Origin: Halomonas beimenensis
GTDB taxonomy: Bacteria; Pseudomonadota; Gammaproteobacteria; Pseudomonadales; Halomonadaceae
Length of the DNA stretch: 64,000 bases
Assembly: GCF_002549795.1 (NCBI RefSeq)
Contig: NZ_CP021435.1
Coordinates: forward strand, 3,038,001-3,102,000
Direction of reading: 5' to 3'
Part shown: in pieces, positions 47,142-55,953 of the stretch
Position numbering within the stretch: the stretch's first letter is position 1
Layout: each line of letters starts with the position of its first letter
Position numbers and translations under genes: made by a program
Notes under the pieces: model-generated
Told to the model about the DNA's origin: nothing
Seen by the model: only the letters and a program-made list of their open reading frames with translations
Database searches by the model: none

Positions 47142-48032
47142 ATGGAGACTCCCTCGCGCATGGTCAGTCACGATCTGCTGGTCCGCATTCGCAACCGACT
47201 CGATGAGCTCAACCGTTCGGAACGCAAGGTCGCCGACGTCATCCTGGCCGATCCCGCCGCGGCCACGAGCATGAGCATCGCCAGCCTGGCCCATGCGGCC
47301 TCGGTCAGCGAGCCCACCGTCAACCGCTTCTGCCGCAGCTTCGATGCCAAGGGCTACCCGGACTTCAAGATCAAGCTGGCCCAGAGCCTGGCCGGCGGCA
47401 CCCCCTACGTCAGCCAGGCGGTGGAACCCGGCGATGCCGCCGGCGAGTACACCGGCAAGATCTTCGGCGCCACCATCGCCGCCCTGGACCTGGCGCGGCG
47501 CGAGGTGGATCCGGCTCGGGTCGAGCGAGTCGTCGACTACCTGACCCAGGCCAAGCAGCTGCACTTCTTCGGCCTGGGCGCCTCCGGGGCCGTGGCCCAG
47601 GACGCCCAGCACAAGTTCTTCCGCTTCAACATGCCGGTGTCGGCCTACATCGACGTGCTGATGCAGCGCATGGTGGCCGCGGCCTGCCACACCGGCGACG
47701 TGGTGGTGATCCTGTCCTACACCGGCCGAACCCGGGAGCTCGTCGATATCGCCCGCCTGGCCCGGGAGAACGGCGCCGTGGTACTGGGGATCACCGCCCC
47801 GGACTCGCCGCTGGCCGACGAGTGCACCGAGACCCTCGCGATCACCGCCCCCGAGGACACCGATCACTACATGCCGATGACCTCCCGCATGATCCAGCTG
47901 GCGCTGATCGACGTGCTGGCCACCGGGGTCACCCTGCGCCGCGGCGAGGACTTCCTGCCCCACCTCAAGAAGATCAAGGACAGCCTGCGCGATACCCGCT
48001 ATCCGGTCGTCGAGGGCGACAAGAAGGCGTGA
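47142..48032 (+). CDS. hexR: HexR, RpiR-family regulator of sugar catabolism
   Basis: This 296-residue regulator has an RpiR-type helix-turn-helix ([20 protein letters not shown]) in residues 1-80 and a SIS sugar-phosphate domain in about 125-270 ([40 protein letters not shown]). HexR proteins bind KDPG and release zwf, edd and related promoters. Position divergent from zwf is the usual one. The ATG at 47142 has no clear SD; an in-frame ATG at 47160 is an alternative. Confidence 0.93.
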   Translation: METPSRMVSHDLLVRIRNRLDELNRSERKVADVILADPAAATSMSIASLAHAASVSEPTVNRFCRSFDAKGYPDFKIKLAQSLAGGTPYVSQAVEPGDAAGEYTGKIFGATIAALDLARREVDPARVERVVDYLTQAKQLHFFGLGASGAVAQDAQHKFFRFNMPVSAYIDVLMQRMVAAACHTGDVVVILSYTGRTRELVDIARLARENGAVVLGITAPDSPLADECTETLAITAPEDTDHYMPMTSRMIQLALIDVLATGVTLRRGEDFLPHLKKIKDSLRDTRYPVVEGDKKA

Positions 48033-48107
48033 ACGCCTCCGAGGCTTGCAGGTTCCCCGCGAGATCACAACAATAGCGGCTCCCATCCCTTTCCACGGAG
48101 CCCGCCC

Positions 48108-48962
48108 ATGCGCTGGATCGCCGCTTCCGCCGTCGCCCTCGCCCTGTTCGCCCAGGCCGCGGCGGCCGACACCTTCCGCTTCACCGCCATTCCCGACGAG
48201 GACCAGTCGCGCCTGATCGAGCGCTTCTCCAAGGTGGCGGACTACCTGGAGGCGCGCCTCGAGGTCGAGGTGGAGTACGTGCCGGTGAAGTCCTACGGCG
48301 CGGCGGTCACCGCCTTCCGCAACGACCAGGTCCAGCTGGCCTGGTTCGGCGGCCTCTCCGGGGTCCAGGCCCGCCGCCTGGTGCCCGGCTCCCGGGCCCT
48401 GGCCCAGGGCGCCGAGGACGCCGAGTTCAAGAGCTACTTCATCGCCCACGCGTCCACCGGCCTCGAGCCGGCAGACGAACTGCCCGAGGCCATCGAGGGC
48501 AAGAGCTTCACGTTCGGCTCGAAGACCTCCACCTCCGGCCGCCTGATGCCCGAGCACTTCCTGCGCCAGCGCTTCGACGCCGCCCCGGAGGCACTCTTCT
48601 CGCGGGTCGGCTTCTCCGGCGACCACTCCCGGACCATCGCCCTGGTCGAGGCCGGCACCTACGAGCTCGGCGCGGTCAACTACGCGGTCTGGGAGGCCGC
48701 CGTGGAGGACGGCCGGGTGGACACCGACCGGGTCGAGGTGATCTGGTCCACGCCCAGCTACCCGGACTACCAATGGACCCTGCGCGGCGATGCCGACGAG
48801 CGTTTCGGCGACGGCTTCACCGAGGCCGTGCGCGAGGCCCTGCTGGCCATGGACGACCCGGAGCTGCTCGACAGCTTCCCGCGCTCCGCCTTCATCCCCG
48901 CCGACAACGCCATGTACGCTCCCATCGAGGACGTGGCGGAAGATCTCGGCCTGCTGCGCTGA
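48108..48962 (+). CDS. PhnD-like periplasmic binding protein (putative selenate ABC transporter type)
   Basis: This 284-residue protein has a signal peptide (about 1-20, ending QAAAA-DTF) and a PhnD/PtxB-type binding fold. TAIPDEDQSRLIERFSKVAD, VPVKSYGAAVTAFRNDQVQL and AWFGGLSGVQARRLVPGSRA match the subgroup that databases call putative selenate ABC transporter binding proteins. The selenate label is a genomic-context assignment. The ligand could also be a phosphonate or another oxyanion. Its TGA overlaps the ATPase start (TGATG). Confidence 0.83.
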   Translation: MRWIAASAVALALFAQAAAADTFRFTAIPDEDQSRLIERFSKVADYLEARLEVEVEYVPVKSYGAAVTAFRNDQVQLAWFGGLSGVQARRLVPGSRALAQGAEDAEFKSYFIAHASTGLEPADELPEAIEGKSFTFGSKTSTSGRLMPEHFLRQRFDAAPEALFSRVGFSGDHSRTIALVEAGTYELGAVNYAVWEAAVEDGRVDTDRVEVIWSTPSYPDYQWTLRGDADERFGDGFTEAVREALLAMDDPELLDSFPRSAFIPADNAMYAPIEDVAEDLGLLR

Positions 48963-49720
48963 TGGACGCGCCGCGCGAGCCCCTGGTCGTCCTCGAGGAT
49001 GCCGACCTGGGCCATGGCGATCGGGTGGTGCTGCCCGGCCTGCGCCTGCGGCTGGACCGCGGCGAGCGCGTCGCCCTGCTCGGCCCCAGCGGCGCCGGCA
49101 AGTCCACCCTGCTGGAGGCCCTGCGGACCCGCCTCGGCGATGAGGCCGCCTGGTGCCCCCAGCATCACGGCCTGGTGCCGGGGCTCGCGGTCTATCACAA
49201 CATCTACATGGGGCGGCTGGCGGAGCATTCGACGCTGGCCAACCTGTGGAACCTGGTACGCCCGCTGCGCGCTCCCTGGGCCGAGGTGGCCGAGCTCTGC
49301 GACCGGCTGGGCCTCGAGGGCCTGATGCGCCGGCCGGTGGGCCAGCTCTCCGGGGGACAACGCCAGCGGACGGCCATCGGCCGAGCCCTCTACCAGGAGC
49401 GATCGGTGTTCCTCGGCGACGAGCCCGTGGCCAGCGTCGACCCTCACCAGGCGCTACGCCTGCTGGACCTGATCGAGGCTCGTCACGATACCCTGGTGGT
49501 CGCCCTGCACCAGCGAGAGCTGGCCCTCTCCCGTTTCGACCGGGTCTGGGGCCTGCACGACGGCCGACTGGTCATCGACGCCCCGACCGACGAGCTCGAC
49601 CTGGCGGACCTCGATGCCCTCTACCCCGATGCGGGAGGCGCCCCTCCCGAGTCGCCTTCCGGCGGCGAGCCGGCCGCCCCCTCCTTCGAGGCCCTGCCCT
49701 GCTCCCGGGGGCGGGCATGA
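48962..49720 (+). CDS. ABC importer ATPase (PhnC-like)
   Basis: This 252-residue ATPase has Walker A LLGPSGAGKST, signature LSGGQRQRTAIGRAL and Walker B VFLGDEPVASVD, where the second Gly replaces the usual Met/Leu. The last 40 residues form a Pro/Ser/Ala-rich tail not needed for the fold. It is encoded between the binding protein and permease genes, overlapping both by a few bases, and should energise uptake of the PhnD-like protein's ligand. Confidence 0.88.
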   Translation: MDAPREPLVVLEDADLGHGDRVVLPGLRLRLDRGERVALLGPSGAGKSTLLEALRTRLGDEAAWCPQHHGLVPGLAVYHNIYMGRLAEHSTLANLWNLVRPLRAPWAEVAELCDRLGLEGLMRRPVGQLSGGQRQRTAIGRALYQERSVFLGDEPVASVDPHQALRLLDLIEARHDTLVVALHQRELALSRFDRVWGLHDGRLVIDAPTDELDLADLDALYPDAGGAPPESPSGGEPAAPSFEALPCSRGRA

Positions 49721-51228
49721 ACGAGGCGACCCAGCCCCGCCGGCCGACCTGGCTGGCCGGCTCGGCCGGCGGTCCGCGGCTGGCCCGCCACACCCTCACC
49801 CTGGTGGCGCTGGCGCTGCTGCTGATGCCCCTGGCCGACCTTTCGGTGATCACCCGTGATCCCTGGTCGGAGCTCGGCCGCATGCTTCGGGGCCTGGCCT
49901 GGCCCGACTTCACGGCGGTGGAGTCGCCCTTCCAGGCCCTGGGGCTGACCGTCGCCGTGGCCCTGTGGGGCACGCTCGCCGGCGTGGTGCTGGGCTTTCC
50001 CCTGGCCCTGGCGTTCGCCCGCTCGCGCCTGGTACGGGCCGGCTGCGCCTTCGTCCGGGCCATCCATGAGCTGTTCTGGGCGTTGCTGTTCCTCCAGGTC
50101 TTCGGCCTCTCGGCCCTGACCGCCCTGGCCGCCCTGGCCATTCCCTACGCCGGCATCTTCGCCAAGGTCTACGCCGAGATCCTCGAGCAGACGCCGCGGG
50201 CCGCCGCCGAGGCCCTGCCGCCCGGCGTCGGCCGGCTGTCGCGATTCCTCTACGCCGAGCTGCCGCTGGCCTGGGAGCGGCCGGCCGCCTACACCCGCTA
50301 CCGGTTCGAGTGCGGCCTGCGTGCCAGCGTGCTGCTGGGCTTCGTCGGCCTCCCGACCCTGGGCTTCCAGCTGGAGACCGCCTTCCGCGAGGGCCGCTAT
50401 CCCGAGGCCGGGGCCCTGCTCTGGTGCTTCTACCTGCTGATCGCCGCCCTGCCCTGGTGGAGCCACCGGCGCCTGATCCCGCTGCTGCTGGTCGGCGGCG
50501 CCTTCCTGCTCGGCCCCTGGCCGGCGGTGGACGGGGGGCTGCTGTGGCGCTTCCTCAGCCAGGACCTGTGGCCCGCGCCCCTGCTCGACGGAGAAGCGGC
50601 AGAGCTCGTGAACTGGCTCGCGCGCATCCCCGAACTCGGGCCGGCCATCGGCCATACCCTGCTGCTGGGGCTGCTCGGCACCGTCGGCGCCCTGCTGGTG
50701 GCCCTGACGCTCTGGCCGCTGGCCAGCCGACACTTCGGTACCCCGGCGACGCGGCTGGCCGGCCGGGGACTGCTGGTCTTCCTGCGCTCCACCCCGGAGC
50801 TGATGCTGGCCTTCGTGTTCCTGCTGCTGCTGGGGCCGTCGATGCTGCCCGCCTGGCTGGCCCTGGCGCTGCACAACGGCGCCCTGATCGCCTTCCTCGC
50901 CGCCCGCCATGCCGATGGCCTGACGCCGGGGATGCCCGGACTTCCGGCCAGCGGTCGCCTGGCCTACGAGCTGTTGCCGCGGATCTACCCGGGAGTGCTG
51001 GCGCTGCTCTACTACCGCGCCGAGGTGATCCTGCGGGAAACGGCGATCCTCGGCATGCTGGGGGTGGCGACCCTGGGCTACTACATCGACGAACACTTCC
51101 AGTACCTGATGTTCGACGTGGCCTTCTTCCTGCTGCTCATCACCGCCGGGCTGAATATCGCCGTGGACACCCTGTCCCGACGGCTCCGCCCCCGGGAGGT
51201 GCCCCTCGAGGATCCCTGCCTGCGTTGA
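49717..51228 (+). CDS. double-length ABC importer permease (PhnE-like tandem)
   Basis: This 503-residue membrane protein carries two permease domains. The first has TVAVALWGTLAGVVLGFPLA and EALPPGVGRLSRFLYAELPLA; the second has HTLLLGLLGTVGALLVALTL and ELLPRIYPGVLALLYYRAEV. Each has an EAA-like loop and ends ILRETAILGMLG-type or LRASVLLGFVGL. Two PhnE-like halves in one chain would replace the homodimer. The ATG overlaps the ATPase stop as ATGA. A perfect terminator hairpin follows 15 bases after the stop. Confidence 0.88.
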   Translation: MNEATQPRRPTWLAGSAGGPRLARHTLTLVALALLLMPLADLSVITRDPWSELGRMLRGLAWPDFTAVESPFQALGLTVAVALWGTLAGVVLGFPLALAFARSRLVRAGCAFVRAIHELFWALLFLQVFGLSALTALAALAIPYAGIFAKVYAEILEQTPRAAAEALPPGVGRLSRFLYAELPLAWERPAAYTRYRFECGLRASVLLGFVGLPTLGFQLETAFREGRYPEAGALLWCFYLLIAALPWWSHRRLIPLLLVGGAFLLGPWPAVDGGLLWRFLSQDLWPAPLLDGEAAELVNWLARIPELGPAIGHTLLLGLLGTVGALLVALTLWPLASRHFGTPATRLAGRGLLVFLRSTPELMLAFVFLLLLGPSMLPAWLALALHNGALIAFLAARHADGLTPGMPGLPASGRLAYELLPRIYPGVLALLYYRAEVILRETAILGMLGVATLGYYIDEHFQYLMFDVAFFLLLITAGLNIAVDTLSRRLRPREVPLEDPCLR

Positions 51229-51243
51229 CCGGGCGACCACGAG

Positions 51244-51272
51244 AAAGGCCGGCGCCTGAGGCGCCGGCCTTT
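51244..51272. terminator. bidirectional Rho-independent terminator
   Basis: A perfect 13-bp stem, AAAGGCCGGCGCC/GGCGCCGGCCTTT, with loop TGA ends in T runs on both strands. It separates the convergent permease and RidA-family genes. Confidence 0.88.
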
Positions 51273-51298
51273 GCGTTGCCGCCTCGGTCGGTTCGGGA

Positions 51299-51661
51299 TC
51301 AGGCGTCCTTGACCAGGGCCGTGACGGTGATCTCCACCCGGAGCTCGTCGGCGGGCATGGGTGCGCAGACGCAGGTGCGGGCCGGGGCGTGTCCCTCGGG
51401 CACCCAGGCATCCCAGACGGCGTTCATGGCCGCGAAGTCGTGGCCTTCCTTGAGGTAGATGGTGGCGCTGAGCAGGTGCTCGCGATCGGAGCCGATCTCC
51501 TCGAGCAGGCCGTCGACCCGGGACAGCATGCTCTCGGTCTGCTCGGTGATGTCGCCGTGGCGGGCCTCGGGGCCGGCCACCTGGCCACACAGGTAGGCCA
51601 CGCCGTTGTGGATCACGGCCCGGCTCATGCGGGTCTTGGTGTCATGGCGCTGGATGGTCAT
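51299..51661 (-). CDS. RidA (YjgF/YER057c) family protein
   Basis: This 120-residue protein of the RidA superfamily has [58 protein letters not shown] and [20 protein letters not shown]. The Arg that anchors substrate in true RidA enamine deaminases lies in a C-terminal position; here ART in [11 protein letters not shown] could fill it. Many subfamilies have unproved activity, so deaminase function is likely but not certain. AGGAG is six bases before the ATG at 51661. Confidence 0.88.
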   Translation of the reverse strand: MTIQRHDTKTRMSRAVIHNGVAYLCGQVAGPEARHGDITEQTESMLSRVDGLLEEIGSDREHLLSATIYLKEGHDFAAMNAVWDAWVPEGHAPARTCVCAPMPADELRVEITVTALVKDA

Positions 51662-51737
51662 GGTTTGCTCCTGCCGATAAGGGATGTAGCCGCATGATAA
51701 CCCAGGGACAACTTTCAAGGCAGCCGAAATCACCAGG

Positions 51738-52079
51738 CTATTCGGCACAGCCGATACATTTCAATGCCACCGGATCCCCCTCCAGGCGCCGGGCATCGAT
51801 CCACTCGCCACAGGCGATGCACTCCCCGTACTCGCCACGCTCGATCCGGGCCAGGGCCGAGGCGATGCGCTTGAGCGTCAGCTGGCGGCGTTCCTCCTCG
51901 GCCTTGGCCATGGCCTGCCCCTGCAGGGCGTCCATGCGCGACAGCCGCCCCACCGAGGTCTGATCCAGCATCACGGTGTCGCGGGCCCCCTGACTGTCCG
52001 CGCTCTGCGCGAGGAGGTCGTCGTGCATGGCCTCGAGCCGGGCCTTCACGGCCGCCATGTCCAGGTCGGGATGGTTCAT
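51738..52079 (-). CDS. TraR/DksA-family zinc-finger protein
   Basis: This 113-residue protein has a helical N-terminal half ([20 protein letters not shown]) and a C-terminal C4 zinc finger ([15 protein letters not shown], then CIGC), as in DksA-like secondary-channel factors of RNA polymerase. It lacks the longer coiled coil of DksA, so it is closer to the small TraR/YbiI type. Its coiled-coil tip [13 protein letters not shown] is acidic-poor. GGAAG precedes the ATG at 52079. It is divergent from the bufferin-like operon. Confidence 0.85.
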   Translation of the reverse strand: MNHPDLDMAAVKARLEAMHDDLLAQSADSQGARDTVMLDQTSVGRLSRMDALQGQAMAKAEEERRQLTLKRIASALARIERGEYGECIACGEWIDARRLEGDPVALKCIGCAE

Positions 52080-52122
52080 GGGTCGCTTCCATCGGTGATC
52101 ACGCATTTTGTTCGCTCGCCCT

Positions 52123-52149
52123 GTAAGCATTCGCGATGCACCGCGACTC
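52123..52149 (+). promoter_or_regulatory. possible ECF-type promoter of the bufferin-like operon
   Basis: GTAAGC and CGACTC are separated by 15 bases, about 70 bases before the precursor gene. The GTAA...CG pattern resembles ECF sigma promoters, and many DUF2282 operons are under ECF control. No ECF sigma gene is in the window, so this rests on motif text alone. Confidence 0.3.
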
Positions 52150-52221
52150 ATCAAGGCATATCGACGCATCGAAGCGATGCTCGGTGGCATCACATCCCGA
52201 GCGACACACAGGAGAAGCGAC

Positions 52222-52503
52222 ATGAAACGTTCCACCATGATGGCCGCCGTCCTCACCACCGCCCTGGCCCAGGCCGGGACCATGGCCACCGCCCAGGCCG
52301 CGGAGGGGGAAGCGATGGAGAAGTGCTATGGCGTGGCCCTGGCCGGCCAGAACGACTGCAAGGCGGGACCAGGCACCACCTGCGCCGGCACCTCCACCGT
52401 GGACTACCAGGGCAATGCCTGGAAGCTGGTGCCGGAAGGCACCTGCACCAGCATCGAGACGCCCCACGGCAACGGCAGCCTGACCGAAGTCGATCGCCCC
52501 TGA
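52222..52503 (+). CDS. bufferin-type RiPP precursor (DUF2282)
   Basis: This 93-residue secreted precursor has a signal peptide ([22 protein letters not shown]) and a mature part with four cysteines in [25 protein letters not shown] and EGTCTS. DUF2282 proteins are the substrates of DUF692 enzymes in bufferin operons. Their cysteines are turned into copper-chelating heterocycles, and the mature peptide sequesters copper in the periplasm. AGGAGA lies six bases before the ATG. The next genes encode exactly the expected enzyme and partner. Copper as the metal here is inferred from family, not shown by this sequence. Confidence 0.85.
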   Translation: MKRSTMMAAVLTTALAQAGTMATAQAAEGEAMEKCYGVALAGQNDCKAGPGTTCAGTSTVDYQGNAWKLVPEGTCTSIETPHGNGSLTEVDRP

Positions 52504-52550
52504 GCCTGCCACGGCCCGCCGACCGGCGGGCCCCCTTCGAGGAGACCGCC

Positions 52551-53405
52551 ATGCCCCTTTCCCTTGACCCCGGCGCCGTGGGTATCGGGCTCAAGCATCG
52601 CCACGTCGATGCGCTGCTCGCCGAGCCCCGGCCGGTGGACTTCCTGGAACTGCACGCCGAGAACTACATGGGCGCGGGAGGACCGGTCCGCGAACGGCTC
52701 CACGCCATCGCCGCGGCCTATCCGCTCTCGGTGCACGGCGTGGGCATGTCGCTGGGCGGGGCCGAACGCCCGGATCCCGTCCATCTAGGCCGGCTGGTGG
52801 CGCTGGTGGAGGAACTGGCCCCGGCGCGGGTCTCCGAACACCTGGCCTGGAGTCGGCTCGACGGCGACTTCTACAACGACCTGCTGCCGGTGCCGCTCAC
52901 CGAGGAGAGCCTGGCGCTGGTCGCCCGCAACGTCGACATCGTCCAGCAGGCCCTGGGGCGCCGCCTGCTGATCGAGAACCCCAGCCTCTACGTGCGCCTG
53001 GAGATGAACACCCTCGACGAGGCCGACTTCCTCGCCGAGCTGGTGGCCCGCACCGGCTGCGGGCTGTTGCTGGATATCAACAACGCCTATATCAGCGCCC
53101 ACAACCTGGGCCGCGACCTCGAGGCCTACCTGGCCGCCCTGCCGGGACACGCCGTGGGCGAGTTCCACCTGGCCGGCCACAGCCTCGACACCGCCGCCAC
53201 CCCGCCGCTGCGCATCGACGATCACGGCGGCCCGGTGTGCGATGACGTCTGGGCGCGCTATGCCCGACTCGCCCGCCAGCACCCGGCGGTGCCGACCCTG
53301 ATCGAGTGGGACACCCGGGTCCCGTCGCTGGACCGCTGGGTCGCGGAGGCCGAGCGGGCCCGGGCCCATCGAGCCGGAATCCCATACCCGGCCGTCGGCC
53401 AATAG
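52551..53405 (+). CDS. DUF692 multinuclear non-heme iron oxidative enzyme (BufB-like)
   Basis: This 284-residue TIM-barrel protein carries the metal-site residues of the MNIO family: ELHAENY, SVHGVGMSLGG, VSEHLAWS, LLIENPSLY, LLDINNAYISAHN, GEFHLAGHS, DDHGGPV and LIEWDTRVPS. MNIOs modify cysteines of peptide precursors, as in methanobactin, 3-thiaglutamate and bufferin pathways. GAGGAG is six bases before the ATG, 47 bases after the precursor gene. The active-site pattern looks intact. Confidence 0.93.
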   Translation: MPLSLDPGAVGIGLKHRHVDALLAEPRPVDFLELHAENYMGAGGPVRERLHAIAAAYPLSVHGVGMSLGGAERPDPVHLGRLVALVEELAPARVSEHLAWSRLDGDFYNDLLPVPLTEESLALVARNVDIVQQALGRRLLIENPSLYVRLEMNTLDEADFLAELVARTGCGLLLDINNAYISAHNLGRDLEAYLAALPGHAVGEFHLAGHSLDTAATPPLRIDDHGGPVCDDVWARYARLARQHPAVPTLIEWDTRVPSLDRWVAEAERARAHRAGIPYPAVGQ

Positions 53406-53420
53406 CACGAGGAGATGCCC

Positions 53421-54182
53421 ATGGACACCCTCGCCGATTGGCAACGCCGCTTCATCGCCGCCATGCGCGATCCCGCCACCGGGACGGAGGCGGATCTGGG
53501 GCAACCCGACGGCCTGGCCGTCTACCGCAACAACATCCGCCAGAGCCTGATCGAGGCCCTGGCCACGGCCTTCCCCCATACCCGGGCGCTGCTCGGCGAG
53601 CACTACTTCGCCGCCGCGGCCGGCGACTATGCCCGCGGGCATCCGCCCGCCGACCCGCGGCTGATGCACTACGGGGCCGGCTTCGCCGACTTCCTGGACG
53701 GCCTGCCGCCCCTGGCGGACTACCGCTACGTGAGCGACGTCTGTCGCCTCGAGCGGGCCCGGCTCGACGTCAGCCACGCCGCCGAGGCACCCGCCCTGGA
53801 GGCGTCGCGCCTGGCCGAGCATCCGGACCCGGAGGGCCTGGTGCTGGCCCCCCGGCCGGCGACCCGGCTGGTGAGCTGCCGCCACGACGTGGCCAACCTC
53901 TGGCGACGCCTGGAGGACGGCGGCGACCCCGTCCCGCCCGGCGAGGCCGGCGACTGGCCCTGGCTGGTGGTGCGCCGTCACGGCCGGGTCGGCCTGACGC
54001 CCGTCTCGCCGTTCACCCGCCGCCTGCATGAACGCCTGGACGGCACCACCGCCCTCGGCGAGGCCCTGATGATCGACTTCGAGGCCGGAGACGATGCGAC
54101 CGCCGGCGAGGCCCTGGGCACCCTGCTCGCCCTGGGCGTGCTGGGCGTCCCGGCCGCCCCCATCGAGGAGGACACCCCATGA
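53421..54182 (+). CDS. DUF2063 partner protein for the MNIO enzyme (BufC-like)
   Basis: This 253-residue protein has an N-terminal helical DUF2063 domain: DWQRRFIAAMRDPATGTEAD, AVYRNNIRQSLIEALATAFP and YVSDVCRLERARLDVSHA. The C-terminal half is less conserved and resembles the RiPP-recognition-like part of DUF2063 proteins. In known pairs this protein presents the precursor to the DUF692 enzyme. GAGGAG lies six bases before the ATG at 53421; an ATG at 53415 is inside that SD context. Its stop overlaps the doxX start (ATGA). Confidence 0.9.
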   Translation: MDTLADWQRRFIAAMRDPATGTEADLGQPDGLAVYRNNIRQSLIEALATAFPHTRALLGEHYFAAAAGDYARGHPPADPRLMHYGAGFADFLDGLPPLADYRYVSDVCRLERARLDVSHAAEAPALEASRLAEHPDPEGLVLAPRPATRLVSCRHDVANLWRRLEDGGDPVPPGEAGDWPWLVVRRHGRVGLTPVSPFTRRLHERLDGTTALGEALMIDFEAGDDATAGEALGTLLALGVLGVPAAPIEEDTP

Positions 54183-54676
54183 AGGCCCTGCTGCTTCCCC
54201 TGAGGTTCTACTATCACCGCCTGGCGCCGGGCCTGGATCGGGTGCCCTTCGATCCGGTGGCCCTGCTGATGCGGGTCGTGCTGGGCAGCGTCTTCTTCGG
54301 CTCGGCGCTGACCAAGGTCGAGGGCTTCGCGCTCAGCCAGAGCACCTTCTTCCTGTTCGAGCACGAGTACGCCCTGCCGCTGCTGCCGCCGGTGCTCGCG
54401 GCCTATCTGGCCACCCTCGCCGAGTTCGGCCTGTCGCTGCTGCTCTGGGCGGGGCTCGCGACCCGGCTGGCCGCCACGGGACTGCTCGTCATGACCCTGG
54501 TGATCCAGACCTTCGTCTATCCCGATGCCTGGGTGACCCATGGCCTCTGGGCGGCCAGCCTGCTGACCCTGGTGCTGCGCGGGCCCGGTGCCCTGTCGCT
54601 GGATCGCCTGCTGGCGGGTTGGCTGGACCGGCATGCGCCCGGTGCCAAGCCGACCCGCCCCCACCCTAGGGGGTGA
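54179..54676 (+). CDS. DoxX-family membrane protein of the bufferin-like operon
   Basis: This 165-residue inner-membrane protein has about four helices. VALLMRVVLGSVFFGSALTK and LLPPVLAAYLATLAEFGLSL are the DoxX core. DoxX-type proteins are common fourth members of DUF2282-DUF692-DUF2063 operons. Their role is unproved, perhaps thiol or quinone redox. It starts inside the stop of the DUF2063 gene. Its own stop overlaps the end of the convergent MFS gene by 11 bases. Confidence 0.88.
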   Translation: MKALLLPLRFYYHRLAPGLDRVPFDPVALLMRVVLGSVFFGSALTKVEGFALSQSTFFLFEHEYALPLLPPVLAAYLATLAEFGLSLLLWAGLATRLAATGLLVMTLVIQTFVYPDAWVTHGLWAASLLTLVLRGPGALSLDRLLAGWLDRHAPGAKPTRPHPRG

Positions 54677-55865
54677 CGCCCCGGGCCTCGGGGCTGGCCA
54701 GCACCCCCTGGGCCAGCCCCCAGCCGCCGACCAGCAGCGCCAGCATGCCGGCCAGCACCCACTCGAAGGCGGCGCCCAGGTCCAGGGCCAGGCCCAGCAC
54801 CGCCGGGGCGATGCCGGTGGAGAAGACCATGGAGGCGCTCAGGGTGGCCCGCACCCGTCCCAGGTGCTCGGCCCCCCAGAGGCGCACCAGCAGGCTGGTG
54901 GCGATGGATTCCTGGGCGCCCATGGCCAGCCCGCCGCCCACCATCAGCGCCCAGACCGCCAGGTGCCCGCCCAGCGTCAGGGCCAGCACCAGGCCCAGGG
55001 CGAAGGGCAGCAGGTAGAGCCGCGCCAGGCGCACCGGGCCCAGGCGATCCACCCAGTGCCCGCCGAGCAGGGCCCCGGGCAGCTTGGACAGGCCCATGCC
55101 GGTCAGGGCGAGGGAATAGACGGCCAGGGAGCTTTCCATGGCCGCGGTCAGCTGGGCCTGGTAGATGAACAGCCCCGTCAGGGTCACCGGGAGGGTCATC
55201 AGCAGCGGCAGCAGCCGCCAGAAGCGCGAATCGCGGAAGGGCCGCGGCCCGTCCCGCGCCTCTCCACCCTGCGGCCGAGCCCCCGGCGCCGGCGGCCAGG
55301 GGGCCGCCGCCAGCGACAGCCCCCAGAGCACGGCCAGCCCGGCTCCCAGGGTCCACCACAGCTCCCGCCACCCTAGCCACACCAGCAGCGCCGCCACCAG
55401 CGGCGGGAGCAGGGTCTCGCCCAGCATCAGGCCCATCCCGGCCAGGCCCAGGGCGCGGCCGCGCAGGGCGGTGAACTCGCGTCCCGCCAGGGTGTTGCCC
55501 AGGTGACTCATCATGCCCTGGCCACACAGGCGGACCAGTCCCAGCCCCAGCAGCCCCAGCCACCAGGCCGGCGACAGGGTGAGCAGCGCCATGCCGGCGA
55601 AGAGCGCGAGCAGCACGATCAACGCGAAGCGGCGCGGGGCCACCCAGTCGATGCTGGGCCCGAAGCGCAGCATGGCGAAGCCGGAGGCCAGGGTGACCAG
55701 CGAATAGGCGGTGCCGAACTGGCCGGCGGTGAGTCCCAGGCGTTCACTGATGGGCACCTGGAAGAGGCCGACGAAGAAGCTCTGGCCCAGGCTCGACGAG
55801 AACATGGCCAGGAAGGCGATGCCGAGCAGCCCCCGATGGTCCCTCAGCAGGGTGCGATAGCTCAT
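54666..55865 (-). CDS. MFS transporter
   Basis: This 399-residue membrane protein has twelve predicted segments. The loop after helix 2 has DWVAPRRFALI, and the second half has GGHWVDRLGPVRLARLYLLP, both MFS-type. A soluble central loop (PPAPGARPQGGEARDG) separates the halves. GGAG precedes the ATG by six bases. The substrate is unknown. The 3' ends of this gene and the DoxX gene overlap, so the two transcripts are antisense over their last bases. Confidence 0.83.
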   Translation of the reverse strand: MSYRTLLRDHRGLLGIAFLAMFSSSLGQSFFVGLFQVPISERLGLTAGQFGTAYSLVTLASGFAMLRFGPSIDWVAPRRFALIVLLALFAGMALLTLSPAWWLGLLGLGLVRLCGQGMMSHLGNTLAGREFTALRGRALGLAGMGLMLGETLLPPLVAALLVWLGWRELWWTLGAGLAVLWGLSLAAAPWPPAPGARPQGGEARDGPRPFRDSRFWRLLPLLMTLPVTLTGLFIYQAQLTAAMESSLAVYSLALTGMGLSKLPGALLGGHWVDRLGPVRLARLYLLPFALGLVLALTLGGHLAVWALMVGGGLAMGAQESIATSLLVRLWGAEHLGRVRATLSASMVFSTGIAPAVLGLALDLGAAFEWVLAGMLALLVGGWGLAQGVLASPEARGVTP

Positions 55866-55892
55866 GGCGGTCTCCGACGAGGGGATGGACGC

Positions 55893-55920
55893 GAAAGGCC
55901 CCGCCGGAGCGAGGCCTTTC
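55893..55920 (-). terminator. hairpin after the UspA gene
   Basis: GAAAGGCCCCGC/GCGAGGCCTTTC forms a 12-bp imperfect stem (one mismatch) with a four-base loop. The minus-strand stem end supplies TTTC only, so it is a weak intrinsic terminator. It lies about 33 bases after the stop. Confidence 0.55.
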
Positions 55921-55953
55921 TCGGCGCGCGGCCCCCGGAGGGGCGGCGCTCGC

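Noticed and set aside
52123-52149. firm ECF promoter call
   Set aside because: The motif is short and no ECF sigma gene is present, so it is listed only at low confidence.
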